Origin: Bog-756 sp963812885
GTDB taxonomy: Bacteria > Actinomycetota > Acidimicrobiia > Acidimicrobiales > RAAP-2
DNA: 64,000 bases
Direction of reading: 5' to 3'
Assembly (NCBI GenBank): GCA_963812885.1
Contig: CAWEWZ010000007.1
Coordinates: 434,001 to 498,000 of the forward strand
Shown here: positions 9,612 to 19,173 of the stretch, piece after piece
Layout of the letters: every line of letters begins with the position of its first letter
How positions within the stretch are numbered: the first letter of the stretch is position 1
Notes under the pieces: generated by a model
What the model was told of the DNA's origin: nothing
The model's input: the letters and a program-made list of their open reading frames with translations, nothing else
The model's database searches: none
Program-made: the position numbers and the translations under genes

Positions 9612-10281
9612 ATGGATCGCAACTCTCAGGTGCCTCTGCATGTCCCGACCACCGGCTCGGACCCCTCCACGGTGACCATGAAGTCCGGCACCGAAATCGG
9701 CCCCGGGATCCGACATCTTCCAGCGCCTGTTGAAAGAGCGGATCGTGTTCATCGGCTCGGCCATCGACCAGGACACCGCCAACCTGGTCTGCTCCCAGCT
9801 CATCCTGCTCGAGGCCGAAAACCAGGAGCGTGACATCTCCGTCTACATCAACTCCCCGGGCGGCTCGGTCACCGACGGATTGGCCATCTACGACACCATG
9901 CAGTACGTGCGCTGCGACGTGCGGACCATCTGCGTGGGCCTGGCCGCGTCGATGGGTCAGTTCCTGCTGTGCGCGGGTACCCCAGGAAAGCGCTTCGCCC
10001 TCCCGCACAGCCGGATCCTGATGCACCAGCCCTCGGGCCAGATGCAGGGTCAGGCCTCGGACATCGCCATCCAGGCCGAGCAGATCATCTACCTCAAGCG
10101 GATGATGGCCGAGCGGATCGCCTTCCACACCGGCCAGCCGGTGGAGCGGATCGAGGCCGACTCGGATCGCGACCGCTGGTTCACCGCCGAGGAGGCACGC
10201 GAGTACGGCTTCATCGACGAGGTCATCCAAAAGGACGCCATGGACGTGCCGACAGCCGGAGCGGGGTCTGCTCGTCAGTGA
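9612..10281 (+). CDS. clpP: ATP-dependent Clp protease proteolytic subunit ClpP, one frameshift near the N-terminus
   Basis: Serine peptidase of family S14. The catalytic Ser is in GLAASMGQFLLC, the His in SRILMHQPSG and the Asp in DSDRDRWFTAEEA; VYINSPGGSV is also present. The long open frame starts at ATG 9730 inside the conserved core, and the family-typical SDIFQRLLKERIVFIG begins upstream of it. Removing one G from the GGG near 9707 joins this to MDRNSQVPLHVPTTG from ATG 9612, giving about 222 residues. The stop overlaps the Wzm GTG (GTGA). ClpP tetradecamers degrade proteins fed by ClpX or ClpC, neither of which is in the window. Its place inside a glycan export operon is unusual. Confidence 0.93.
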
Positions 10282-11264
10282 GCCTGAGCGTCGAGAAACC
10301 CGCCTCCGGGGGGCCCGAGCGCACCTCGTCCATCGGTGGGAGTACCCGCTTCGTCCCCGGGCAGAGCCACGACCGGATCACCGTCGTCAACGGGAAGGTC
10401 CAGCTCGGCCAGAGGCTGAAGGACCTCTGGACCAACCGCGACCTGCTGATGCTGCTGGTCCGCACCGAACTCAAGGTCAAGTACAAGGGCTCGGTGCTCG
10501 GCTTCGCCTGGTCGATGCTCAACCCGGCCCTGGTCCTGGCCATCTACTACATGGTGTTCAAGATCATCAACCGGAGCCAGATACCCCATTTCGCCATCTG
10601 GCTGTTCGCCGGCCTGCTGGTGTGGAACCTGTTCAACGGCTCGGCCATGGGTGCCACCGGGGTGGTGGTGGGAAATGCCGGCATCGTCAAGAAGGTCGCC
10701 TTCCCGCGCGAGCTGTTGGCCATCTCGGTGGTCGGGTGTCAACCTGGTGCTGTTCGCCATCCAGCTGGTGGTGCTGGTCATCGCCCTCCTGGCCTTCAGC
10801 ATCACCCCCGACTTCGACCGTCGATGGTGCTCCTCCCGCTGGCCTTGGTCGCCCTGCTCGTGTTCACCGGAGCGCTGTCCATCTTCCTGTCGGCGGTGAA
10901 CGTCTACCTCCGGGACACCCAGCACCTCACCGAGGTGCTGCTGATGGCCTGGTTCTGGGGAACCCCCATCGTCTACTCCTTCGGGCAGATCTCCGGCGAG
11001 CTGGCCAAGTACCCCCACCTCCTGTGGATCAAGTACGTCTACCTGTGCAACCCGATCACGCCGATCGTGATGACCTTCCAGCGGGTCATCTACGGACAGA
11101 CCCAGTACACCTACGGGGGGCAAGTCATCCACGTGCTCCCCAATTGGGGCATCGGCACCTACGCGGCGCTGGACGGGCTGGTGTTGGCGGTGAGCATCGG
11201 GCTGTTCCTCCTGGCCCTCATGGTCTTCGGCCGGCTCGAGGGCAACTTCGCCGAGGAGCTCTGA
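10278..11264 (+). CDS. wzm: ABC-2 polysaccharide export permease (Wzm-like), two compensating frameshifts
   Basis: About 328 residues. VRTELKVKYKGSVLGFAWSM followed by membrane helices (ALVLAIYYMVFKIINRS, AIWLFAGLLVWNLF) is the Wzm/TagG signature, and the helices continue to the C-terminal FLLALMVFGRLEGNFAEEL. Between about 10737 and 10817 the frame is out of register. Shifting by one base restores VNLVLFAIQLVVLVIALLAF, the expected membrane segment. An extra G in GTCGGGTGTC and a missing base near 10818 cancel each other, so the frame stays open. It pairs with the Wzt gene four bases downstream to export undecaprenyl-linked glycan. Confidence 0.9.
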   Translation: MSLSVEKPASGGPERTSSIGGSTRFVPGQSHDRITVVNGKVQLGQRLKDLWTNRDLLMLLVRTELKVKYKGSVLGFAWSMLNPALVLAIYYMVFKIINRSQIPHFAIWLFAGLLVWNLFNGSAMGATGVVVGNAGIVKKVAFPRELLAISVVGCQPGAVRHPAGGAGHRPPGLQHHPRLRPSMVLLPLALVALLVFTGALSIFLSAVNVYLRDTQHLTEVLLMAWFWGTPIVYSFGQISGELAKYPHLLWIKYVYLCNPITPIVMTFQRVIYGQTQYTYGGQVIHVLPNWGIGTYAALDGLVLAVSIGLFLLALMVFGRLEGNFAEEL

Positions 11265-11267
11265 CCG

Positions 11268-12533
11268 GTGGGCGTCGCCATCGAGGTCAAGGACATCTCC
11301 AAGCAGTTCCGCCTCTACAACGAGAAGCACACCTCGCTGAAGGAGCGGGTCATCCACGGCGGCAAGATGCCGTTCACCCCGTTCTGGGCGCTACGCGACG
11401 TCAATGTCGACATCAACCAGGGAGAGACGTTCGGTCTCCTCGGCCGCAACGGGTGCGGCAAGTCGACCCTGCTCAAGTGCGTGGCCGGCATCCTCAAGCC
11501 CACCACCGGGGAGATCCGGGTCCGCGGCAGCCTGGCGGCCATGCTGGAGCTGGGCGCCGGGTTCCAACCTGACCTCTCCGGGCGGGACAACGTCTTTCTC
11601 AACGGATCGTTGCTCGGGCTGTCCCGGTCGGACATCGAAAAGCGGTTCGACGACATCGTGGCCTTCGCCGAGCTCGAGCAGTTCATCGACAACCAGGTCA
11701 AGTTCTACTCCTCGGGCATGTACGTCCGCCTCGGATTCGCGGTGGCGGTCAACGTCGAGCCCGACGTCCTGCTGGTCGACGAGGTGCTGGCCGTCGGCGA
11801 CGCCGCCTTTCAGCGCAAGTGCCTCGACCATGTGAAGAAGTTCCAGCGCGAGGGTCGCACCATCGTGGTGGTGAGCCACAGCCCGGACACCATCCGCCAG
11901 AACTGCGAGCGGGCCATGGTGATGAACCACGGGAATGTGATCACCGTCGACGAGCCCGGGGAGGCGATCAGGGTCTACCTGGCCGACCTGCTCGGCGTGG
12001 GTACCCTCGAAGGATCGGAATCGGGCGGCATCGAGGGGAACGTGCTGGTCATCGGGACGGTGCAGGCCGAGCACGGCGGCAGCGGAGCGCGGACCCACAT
12101 GTATCCCGGCGAGTCCCTGACCGTCACCGCCGACCTGGACAGTCTGGCTCCGGTTCCCAACGCCATGGCCACCATCGCCATCCACGACGACAAGAACGAG
12201 CTGGTCTTCGCGTCCGATCCCGACGACCCGGGCTGCGAGATCGACGTCCCCGAAGGTGGCGGCAACGTCCTGTTCTACTTTCCGGAGGTGCCCCTCCTCG
12301 ACGGGACCTATACGGTGAGCGTCGGGGTGCGCAGCGCCACCGAGACGGCCATCTTCGACTGGAAGGACCAGGTCACCCAATTCGAGGTGGCCAACATCGG
12401 CCGTTCCACCGGCCGGGTCCGCCTTCCGCTCGATGTCAGCTTCAGGCTCCGTTCGTCCGGTCTCACCGGAGAGGTGCCGGCGGTGGGCGCCGACTTCGGT
12501 CCGCTGGCCGGCTGGGAGGAAAACGCCTCGTGA
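11268..12533 (+). CDS. wzt: ABC transporter ATP-binding protein with C-terminal glycan-binding domain (Wzt-like)
   Basis: 421 residues from GTG 11268. Walker A is GRNGCGKST (about residue 61), the signature is FYSSGMYVRLGFA, Walker B is VLLVDEVLAVGD, and the switch His is in VVVSHSPDT. After about residue 240 comes a 170-residue beta-rich extension with YPGESLTVTADLDSLAPV and FPEVPLLDGTYTVSVGV, like the Wzt C-terminal carbohydrate-binding domain. In Wzt systems that domain recognises a modified, often methylated, non-reducing chain end before export. This fits the methyltransferase-like genes at 3977 and 7455. The stop overlaps the next GTG start. Confidence 0.93.
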   Translation: MGVAIEVKDISKQFRLYNEKHTSLKERVIHGGKMPFTPFWALRDVNVDINQGETFGLLGRNGCGKSTLLKCVAGILKPTTGEIRVRGSLAAMLELGAGFQPDLSGRDNVFLNGSLLGLSRSDIEKRFDDIVAFAELEQFIDNQVKFYSSGMYVRLGFAVAVNVEPDVLLVDEVLAVGDAAFQRKCLDHVKKFQREGRTIVVVSHSPDTIRQNCERAMVMNHGNVITVDEPGEAIRVYLADLLGVGTLEGSESGGIEGNVLVIGTVQAEHGGSGARTHMYPGESLTVTADLDSLAPVPNAMATIAIHDDKNELVFASDPDDPGCEIDVPEGGGNVLFYFPEVPLLDGTYTVSVGVRSATETAIFDWKDQVTQFEVANIGRSTGRVRLPLDVSFRLRSSGLTGEVPAVGADFGPLAGWEENAS

Positions 12534-13618
12534 CGGTGGCCCGCATCGATCAGGTCATCCCTTCGTTGGCCAGCAGGGATGCCATCGGCGGGCATGTGGT
12601 GCAGCTCCGAGATCTTCTCCGGTCCCGTGGCTACCAGTCCGATATCTACTACGGCAACGCCACCGCCGACCGCCTCGACGACGGCTTTCCGGTCAGTCGC
12701 CTGGGCGACCGGTCGTCGACCCGGAGAGTGCTGCTCTATCAGCTGTCCATCGGCAGCGGCGTCGCCGACATCTTCCGGGAACGGGCCGAGCGGAAGTTCG
12801 TCAACTACCACAACATCACCCCGGCCGATCTGCTGGAGGCGTGGGTCCCGGCGGTGGGGGAGGAGGTGCGCTGGGGTCGGGCCCAGCTTCGCGACCTGGC
12901 GCCGATCACCGAATTCGCCATCGCCGACTCGGCCTTCAACGAGCGGGAGCTGCAGGCGGCCGGCTACCGGTCGACCAAGACGGTCCCGCTGCTGATCGAC
13001 CTCGACGGTTTCGCCGGTTCGCCCGACCCGGCCCTGGCCGCCCGCCTGGCCGATCAGAAGGCGAGCGGGGGCGCGGACCTGCTGTTCGTGGGGAAGGTCT
13101 CGCCCCACAAGGGCCAGCACGACCTGATCAAGGCGCTCGCCGCCTACCGGCGCCTGTACGACCCGGCGGCCCGGCTCCACCTGGTGGGCGGGGCGATCAG
13201 CGACGAGTACCAGACGGCCATCGAGCGGTTCGCCAAGGAGCTGGACCTCCTCGACGCCGTCGACATCGCCGGGTCGGTGACCCATGAGGAACTGATCGCC
13301 TACTACGCGGCCGCCGACGCCTTCGTCTGCCTCTCCAACCACGAGGGGTTCTGCGTTCCCCTCCTCGAGGCCATGTACCACCGGCTCCCGATCGTGGCCT
13401 ACACCAACACCGCCGTCCCCGAGACGGTGGAGGGTGCCGGCCTGATCCTCCCCAACAAGGAACCGGTGCGGGTGGCGGCGGCCATCGACCGGGTGGTGGG
13501 CGATCCCGAGCTCCGGTCGGTGCTGGCCGGGGCGGCCGCGGCGCGGGTGGCCTCCTTCGCCCTCCCCCGGGTGCAGGACGAGTTCGCCTCCGCCCTCGAG
13601 GCAGCCTGCGCCGCGTGA
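12530..13618 (+). CDS. GT4 glycosyltransferase
   Basis: 362 residues, intact. It starts at GTG 12530, overlapping the Wzt stop, with GGGAGG upstream. FVNYHNITPADLLEAW and EFAIADSAFNERELQAAGY mark it as a close paralogue of unit 1 of the 5104 gene and of the 8464 gene. The hinge reads LLFVGKVSPHKGQHDL and the donor site FVCLSNHEGFCVPLLEAM. A cytoplasmic retaining glycosyltransferase building the glycan exported by the adjacent Wzm/Wzt pair. Sugar specificity cannot be read from the sequence. Confidence 0.88.
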   Translation: MTVARIDQVIPSLASRDAIGGHVVQLRDLLRSRGYQSDIYYGNATADRLDDGFPVSRLGDRSSTRRVLLYQLSIGSGVADIFRERAERKFVNYHNITPADLLEAWVPAVGEEVRWGRAQLRDLAPITEFAIADSAFNERELQAAGYRSTKTVPLLIDLDGFAGSPDPALAARLADQKASGGADLLFVGKVSPHKGQHDLIKALAAYRRLYDPAARLHLVGGAISDEYQTAIERFAKELDLLDAVDIAGSVTHEELIAYYAAADAFVCLSNHEGFCVPLLEAMYHRLPIVAYTNTAVPETVEGAGLILPNKEPVRVAAAIDRVVGDPELRSVLAGAAAARVASFALPRVQDEFASALEAACAA

Positions 13619-13649
13619 GGGCGGCGGCCGGGCCGGGGCGCGGGGCCCG

Positions 13650-14840
13650 ATGAGGGTCTCGTTCGTGGTGCCCAGGTACGGGCCGACCATCATCGGCGGT
13701 GCGGAGACGCGCGGCACGGGCGTTCGCCGAGCGCCTGGTCGAGTTCAGGGATTGGGACGTCGAGGTCCTGACCGGCTGCGCCGAGGATTTCGTCACCTGG
13801 GCCGACGTGTTGCCGGTGGGGGAGCAGGACGTCAACGGGGTGCGGGTCGTGCGCTTCGCCGCCTCCGCCGGCCGCGATCCTTCGTTCCACCCCTTTTCGG
13901 CGGCGCTGCTCTCGGATCCTGATCGAGCCTCGCTCGGGGATGCCGAACGTTGGGTCGACCTTCAGGGACCGGTGCTCCCGGAGCTGGTCGAGGCGGCGTG
14001 CCAGTCGGAAGCCGACGCCCTGATCTTCTATCCGTACCTGTACTACCCGACCGTGCGGCTCATCGACCGGGTCCGGACGCCGACCATCCTCCACCCGGCC
14101 GCCCACGACGAGCCCGCGCTCCGACTGCCGGTCTTCCCGCGGGTGTTCGGTGCCGCCGACGGGTTGGTCTTCCAGACCTCGGCCGAACGGGAGCTCGTGC
14201 AGCGGAGGTTCACCGGTGGCGACCCATCGCCAACTCCTCCTCGGGCTGGGTGTGGACGATCCGCCGAGCTCCCGCCGACGAACCCGGGGACCCGATCCCG
14301 GCGGCAGGCCAAGTCGGCGACCCCTATCTGGTCTGCCTGGGACGGGTCGATCGCCACAAGGGCACCTCATTGCTGGCCGACCTCTTCTCGGCCTACAAGC
14401 AACGCCACCCCAGCGCCCTGAGGCTGGTGCTGGCCGGCCCCGTGGTCGACGCGCCGGAGCCCCATCCCGACGTCGACGTGGTCGGCCCGGTGTCGGACCA
14501 CCAGAAGTGGGCCCTCCTCGAAGGAGCCGTGGCCCTGGTGTCGCCGTCTCCCTGGGAGGCCTTCTCCCTCGTGGTGGCCGAGGCGTGGAGCGCGGGCATC
14601 CCGGTGTTGGTCAATGCCGGCTGTGCGGCCACCGTCGAGCACTGCCGTCGATCGGGTGGCGGTCTGAGCTTCGCCGGCTTCGGCGAGTTCGAGGCCGAGA
14701 TGGACCGGCTGTTGGGAGACGAGCAGGTGCGGCGCCGCCTCGGGGCCCGGGGCCGCGCCTATGTCGACCGGTGGTTCCGGTGGCCCCGGGTCATCGACCG
14801 GTACGCCACCTTCGTCGAGTCGGTGGTGGCCGCCGCCTGA
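13650..14840 (+). CDS. GT4 glycosyltransferase, about three frameshifts
   Basis: Starts MRVSFVVPRYGPTIIGGAET at ATG 13650 and is paralogous to unit 2 of the 5104 gene (MKLTFVTPRYGLEVIGGAET there). The frame shifts near 13705, 14222 and 14270. The pieces between read AFAERLVEFRDWDVEVLTG, PTILHPAAHDEPAL, HRQLLLGLGVDDP, YLVCLGRVDRHKG and the donor-site region PSPWEAFSLVVAEAWSAGIP. Joined, it is about 395 residues and complete at both ends. It converges with the GT39 gene on the other strand, with only 16 bp between. It was probably functional in the organism; the breaks look like sequence errors. Confidence 0.8.
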
Positions 14841-14856
14841 ACCGGGTCGCCGGCGC

Positions 14857-16642
14857 TCAGATCCCGGTACCCAGAGGCCGGGGACTGACGGTGGCCACCA
14901 CCCTGACCCCGAGGATGCTCGAGCCCGGACGGATGCGCCAGACCAGGTAGCCGCCGATCGGCTGCGGGGTCGCCACCTGCCGGGCGCTGCCCGCGGCGAC
15001 CAGGGCGGCCAGCCCGGGCAGCGCCGGAGAGGCGACGAGAAGGACGGAACCGGACGGCCGCACATCGATGGTCGCGCCCGAGCGCGTAGTACAGGGCTCC
15101 CTGGAGCTGGTTGTAGAGGACCCCACCGGACTGGATCAGTGCGACGCGGTCGTCGGGGAGCGCCCACCCGGCGTTCCGGTAGATGTTCTGGCCGCCGTCG
15201 ACGGTGTTGAACACCACCACGTCGCGGTGGGGAGACACCGACGGACCGAGGCCGCGCAACGCCGAGTCGACGGCGTCGGCGGCCAGGATCGTGTGCCGGG
15301 TGTCGGTATAGGGCGCCTGGTAGCGGGGCTGGTCGAGCCAGAGGTGCCCGGACGACGTCACCCAGCGCTCGGGGAGCACCCCGTCCCCACCGAGGAACCG
15401 CTGTGCGCCGAGCGCGACGATGGCCACGACGACGATCGAGGTCACGGTCAGCCACACGGTCGACGACCCGGACCCTCCCGATGCCCGCCGGTTGAGTGCG
15501 CCCAGGGGCAGGAGGAGGGCGATGACCGCGGCCGGCAGGTAGGCCAGGAGGTACCCACCCTTGGCGAACTGGACCAGGGCCACCACCAGCGCCGGGGGAA
15601 CGATGGCGGCGGCCAGGACGGCGGCCCGCGACTGGTACCAGGGCCGCGACCAGGTCGGCCCCCCCATGGGCGCCGGCTCGGCTCGGGGCGGTGGCCCTGC
15701 CCTCCGGCCGACCAGCGCCCGTACACCGAGGACGGCCCCGGCCAGGAGGGCAGCCAGGGCCAGCGGGGCCAGGGCCACGACGGTGAAGCCGGCGAAGGTG
15801 CCGAGATTGGTGGCACCGGCGGCGGCGTGGTCGAGCACCGACGTGGACCGGGCCGCCCCGGTGGCCTCGATCCGGGTGGCTCGGAGCCAGGCGCTGAAGC
15901 CGCCGGGCTGGCTCAGCGACATGGGGACCAGCCACACCCCGATGGCAGCCGCGCCGGCGACGACGGTCACGCCCAGTCGGCTCCACCGCCGTGTGCTCGC
16001 CACCACCGGGATGATGGCGAGCACGGCGAACGACTGGATCATCGACGGCCGGAACCCGGCCAGCAGCCCGAGGGCGACCACGGCGCCGACCCCGTGCCAA
16101 CTGCCCGGCCGGGCCCGCCAGGCCAGGATGAGCAGCAGCGAGCAGCCCACCATGTCGAACGAGTAGGTGGCGACGATCGAGCCACTGAACCAGGCGAACG
16201 GCGAGCTGGCCACCACCAGGCCGGCGGCCAGCCCGACCCAGGTCCCGCCGAGATCACGGCCGGCCACCGTGGTCAGTCCGGCGGCGGCGGCGGAAGCCAG
16301 CGCGGCCACCAGCACCAGGCTGTGGATGGTGCCGAGCCCCGACACCTGGTGGACGAGCCGTCCCGACATGACGTACAGCCAGTACCCGGGGGGCTGCGGT
16401 TGGCCGTGGGTGACGTCGAAGTGGCCGACCGCCGCCGCGTACTGCGCCGAGTCCCAGTCGGTGGGGCCGTCGGCCGCGGTGAGCAGGCGGAGAACCAGCG
16501 TGACCAGGGCGACGATCCACGGCAGGGCGTTGCTGTGCGACCTCCGGGCCGCCCGCCGCAGTTCCATCCTGGTCATCGGCGGTGACGCTCCGAGCCGCCC
16601 CCGGGGCCCCGCGTCCGCGGCGACCTGGGCGGTGAAGTCCAT
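14857..16642 (-). CDS. GT39/PMT-type membrane glycosyltransferase, one frameshift
   Basis: About 595 residues with roughly 10-11 hydrophobic segments. The first-loop motif TDWDSAQYAAAVGHFD precedes QPQPPGYWLYVMSGRLVH, the D-x-x-x-Y...PPG pattern of PMT_2/ArnT-like enzymes. The frame breaks near 15085: after YYALG the tail resumes as TIDVRPSGSVLLVASPALPG and ends PRPLGTGI at 14857. ATG 16642 is preferred: TACCCT lies five bases upstream. In-frame ATGs at 16576 and 16567 are alternatives. It likely adds a sugar from a polyprenyl-phosphate donor on the outer face, closing the glycan locus. Confidence 0.8.
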
Positions 16643-16647
16643 GACTC

Positions 16648-16653
16648 AGGGTA
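16648..16653 (-). promoter_or_regulatory. leaderless -10 hexamer for the GT39 gene
   Basis: TACCCT on the minus strand, five bases before ATG 16642. The other 240 bp up to the divergent gene at 16892 hold no further site I can support. Confidence 0.4.
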
Positions 16654-16891
16654 CCGAGGGACCCGGGCGGGAACGGGGCATACCCGGTGGTGAGGGGCGG
16701 ATCCGGTGGTGGCTGCCGGAGCCTGCTCGGGCCGCGGCCGGACATCCGGGGTTCAGTTCCGGCCCGAAGCGGCCGATAGCGCGGACGGTGGAGACACTCG
16801 CCGACACGAGGGCCCGGTCCAGCCGGCCAGCGCCGTCAGCGCTCTCGCCACCCCATGCCGATTGATCGATTGCAACCCGAGGAGTCACCCG

Positions 16892-19168
16892 ATGGCCGAT
16901 ATGCGACGCACCGACACCACGGCGGGATCCCGAGGCAGGGGGCGCCAGCGGCGGGTGGCTGTCCTCGGGGTCGCCCTTGCCCTCGGGGCCACCGGCGTCC
17001 TGACCGCAGGCGTGGTGCAGTCGTCTCCGGCTTCGGCCGGCCCGGTGGCCCACTCGGCGCTTTCCATCTCGCTCACCTGGCAGCAGACCTTGCCGGACGC
17101 CGGCAGCCCGATCGCCCAGAGCTCGCCGTCGGTGGCCACCTTGGACCGCAGCGGCCCCTCAGTGGTGGTCGGCGACCGGGCCGGCAACATCTGGGCCTTC
17201 CATTTGGCCAACGGATCAGCGGCACCGGGCTGGCCGGCCCACATCAACGGCGCCCCGATCGACTCGACTCCGTCGGTGACCCCCGACGGCAGGGGCACCG
17301 ACAATGTGTACGTCGGCGCGGGCAACGCCCCGAATCCCGGGGTCGGCGGCTACTTCGCCTTCGGGCATTCGGGAAACGAGGTCTGGGGGCAGAACGCCAA
17401 GGACCCCAACGGCCTGCACGGGGTGCAGGCATCGATGGCCGTGGGCAACCTCAACGGGGTGAACTCGGTGGTGGCCCCGTCCCTCGGCCAGGACGAGTAC
17501 GCCTTCAACGCCGGTAACGGATCGATCCTGCCGGGCTGGCCCTTCTTCACCGCCGACAGCGGCTTCACCACCCCGTCGCTGGCCGACCTCTACGGCAACG
17601 GGCAGACCGAAGTGGTCGAGGGCGGCGACTCCTCGGCGGGCGTGGCCTACGGCCAGACCTACACGCCCGGCGGCCATCTTCGGGTGCTCGGTGCCGGAGG
17701 CAATCTGATCTGCGACTACAACACCAACCAGACGGTCGACTCGTCGACCGCGGTGGGCAACTTCCTCGGTGGCGGCCAGACCGGCATCGCCTTCGGCACC
17801 GGGACGTTCTACGCCGGTGCCTCGGACTCCAACACGGTGTTCGCCTCCAATACCTCCTGCGGCATCGTGTGGAGGGCCGGCCTCGGAGGCAGCACGACGG
17901 GCAGCCCGGCCCTCGGGGACCTCGAGGGTGACGGCAACCTGGAGGTGGTCGAAGGGGCCAACACCGGCTCGGGCGGACTGGTCTACGCCCTCAACGGATC
18001 GAACGGCGCCACCATGCCGGGCTGGCCCCAGGCCACCTCGGGCACCATCATCGGCGGTGTCGCCACCGCCGATCTCACCGGGGGCGGCTACAACGACGTG
18101 CTGGTCCCGACATCGAACGGCCTGGTCATCTACGACGGCCGCAGCGCACAGGTGGTGGCCACCCTGGGGGCCGGGACCGTCGGGCTGCAGAACACCCCCA
18201 TGGTGACCAAGGATCCCAACGGGACCACCGGCATCACCATCGCCGGGTACGACGCCCAGAACGCCGGGATCATCCAGCACTACGAGATCGCCGGCTCGAG
18301 AGGGCACTCGCTGGGCAAGCGGGCGTGGCCGATGTTCCACCAGAACCCGCAGCTGACCGGGTGGATGAACGAGCCCGGTCCCGGTCACCTGACCCAGCCC
18401 ATCGTCGGGATGGCACCGACCGGCAACGACAAGGGGTATTGGAACGTCGCCTCCGACGGCGGCCTGTTCGCATTCGGCAACGCCGGGTTCCACGGGTCGA
18501 TGGGCGGGCAGCACCTGAACCGGCCGGTGGTGGGCATGGCCGCCACCCGCGACGGCCGCGGCTACTGGGAGGTGGCCTCCGACGGCGGCCTCTTCGCCTT
18601 CGGCGACGCCCACTTCTACGGGTCGACCGGCGCCTTCCCTCTGAACAGACCGGTGGTGGGCATGGCCGCCACCCCCGACGGCCGGGGCTACTGGGAGGTG
18701 GCCTCCGACGGAGGTATCTTCGCCTTCGGCGACGCCCACTTCTACGGCTCCACCGGGGCCATCCCTCTCAACCAACCGGTGGTGGGCATGGCCGCCACCC
18801 CCGACGGCCGGGGCTACTGGCTGGTGGCCGCCGACGGCGGCATCTTCGCCTTCGGCGACGCCCACTTCTACGGCTCGACCGGGGCCATCCATCTCAACCG
18901 GCCGGTGGTGGGCATGGCCGCGGCCCCCAACGGACGCGGCTACTGGTTCGTCGCCTCCGACGGCGGCATCTTCGCCTTCGGCGACGCCAGGTTCTACGGG
19001 TCCATGGGTGCGCACCCCCTCAACCAACCGGTGGTGGGCATGGCTTCCAACCGGGGGAACGGCTACTGGCTGGTGGCTGCTGACGGCGGGCTGTTCTCGT
19101 TCGGGAGCGCGCCGTTCTACGGATCGATGCCCGAGGTGTTCGCCCACGCCGACATCGGCGTCGACTGA
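16892..19168 (+). CDS. secreted beta-propeller-like protein with six C-terminal 42-residue repeats
   Basis: 758 residues, intact. ATG 16892 has GAGGAG eight bases upstream. The basic N-terminus and the hydrophobic run VAVLGVALALGATGVL, followed by SSPASAGP, form a signal peptide. Residues about 55-480 contain recurring GDLEGDGNLEVVEG, ADLYGNGQTEVVEG and ADLTGGGYNDVLVP segments, the FG-GAP/VCBS style of beta-propeller blades. From 18398 on, six tandem repeats of about 42 residues follow (PVVGMAATPDGRGYWEVASD opens a typical unit). It is probably an exported surface or wall-associated protein. No catalytic motif is visible. The adjacent SpoIID-type protein ends in the same repeats. Confidence 0.82.
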   Translation: MADMRRTDTTAGSRGRGRQRRVAVLGVALALGATGVLTAGVVQSSPASAGPVAHSALSISLTWQQTLPDAGSPIAQSSPSVATLDRSGPSVVVGDRAGNIWAFHLANGSAAPGWPAHINGAPIDSTPSVTPDGRGTDNVYVGAGNAPNPGVGGYFAFGHSGNEVWGQNAKDPNGLHGVQASMAVGNLNGVNSVVAPSLGQDEYAFNAGNGSILPGWPFFTADSGFTTPSLADLYGNGQTEVVEGGDSSAGVAYGQTYTPGGHLRVLGAGGNLICDYNTNQTVDSSTAVGNFLGGGQTGIAFGTGTFYAGASDSNTVFASNTSCGIVWRAGLGGSTTGSPALGDLEGDGNLEVVEGANTGSGGLVYALNGSNGATMPGWPQATSGTIIGGVATADLTGGGYNDVLVPTSNGLVIYDGRSAQVVATLGAGTVGLQNTPMVTKDPNGTTGITIAGYDAQNAGIIQHYEIAGSRGHSLGKRAWPMFHQNPQLTGWMNEPGPGHLTQPIVGMAPTGNDKGYWNVASDGGLFAFGNAGFHGSMGGQHLNRPVVGMAATRDGRGYWEVASDGGLFAFGDAHFYGSTGAFPLNRPVVGMAATPDGRGYWEVASDGGIFAFGDAHFYGSTGAIPLNQPVVGMAATPDGRGYWLVAADGGIFAFGDAHFYGSTGAIHLNRPVVGMAAAPNGRGYWFVASDGGIFAFGDARFYGSMGAHPLNQPVVGMASNRGNGYWLVAADGGLFSFGSAPFYGSMPEVFAHADIGVD
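18398..19165 (+). repeat. six tandem 126-bp (42-residue) repeats, array 1
   Basis: Units begin about every 126 bp from 18398 with PVVGMA and carry GYWxVASDGGxFAFGDAxFYGS; the last unit diverges at its end. Units 2-5 are very alike at DNA level (for example ggtggtgggcatggccgcca recurs), which suggests gene conversion or recent duplication. Confidence 0.9.
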
Positions 19169-19173
19169 AGGCC

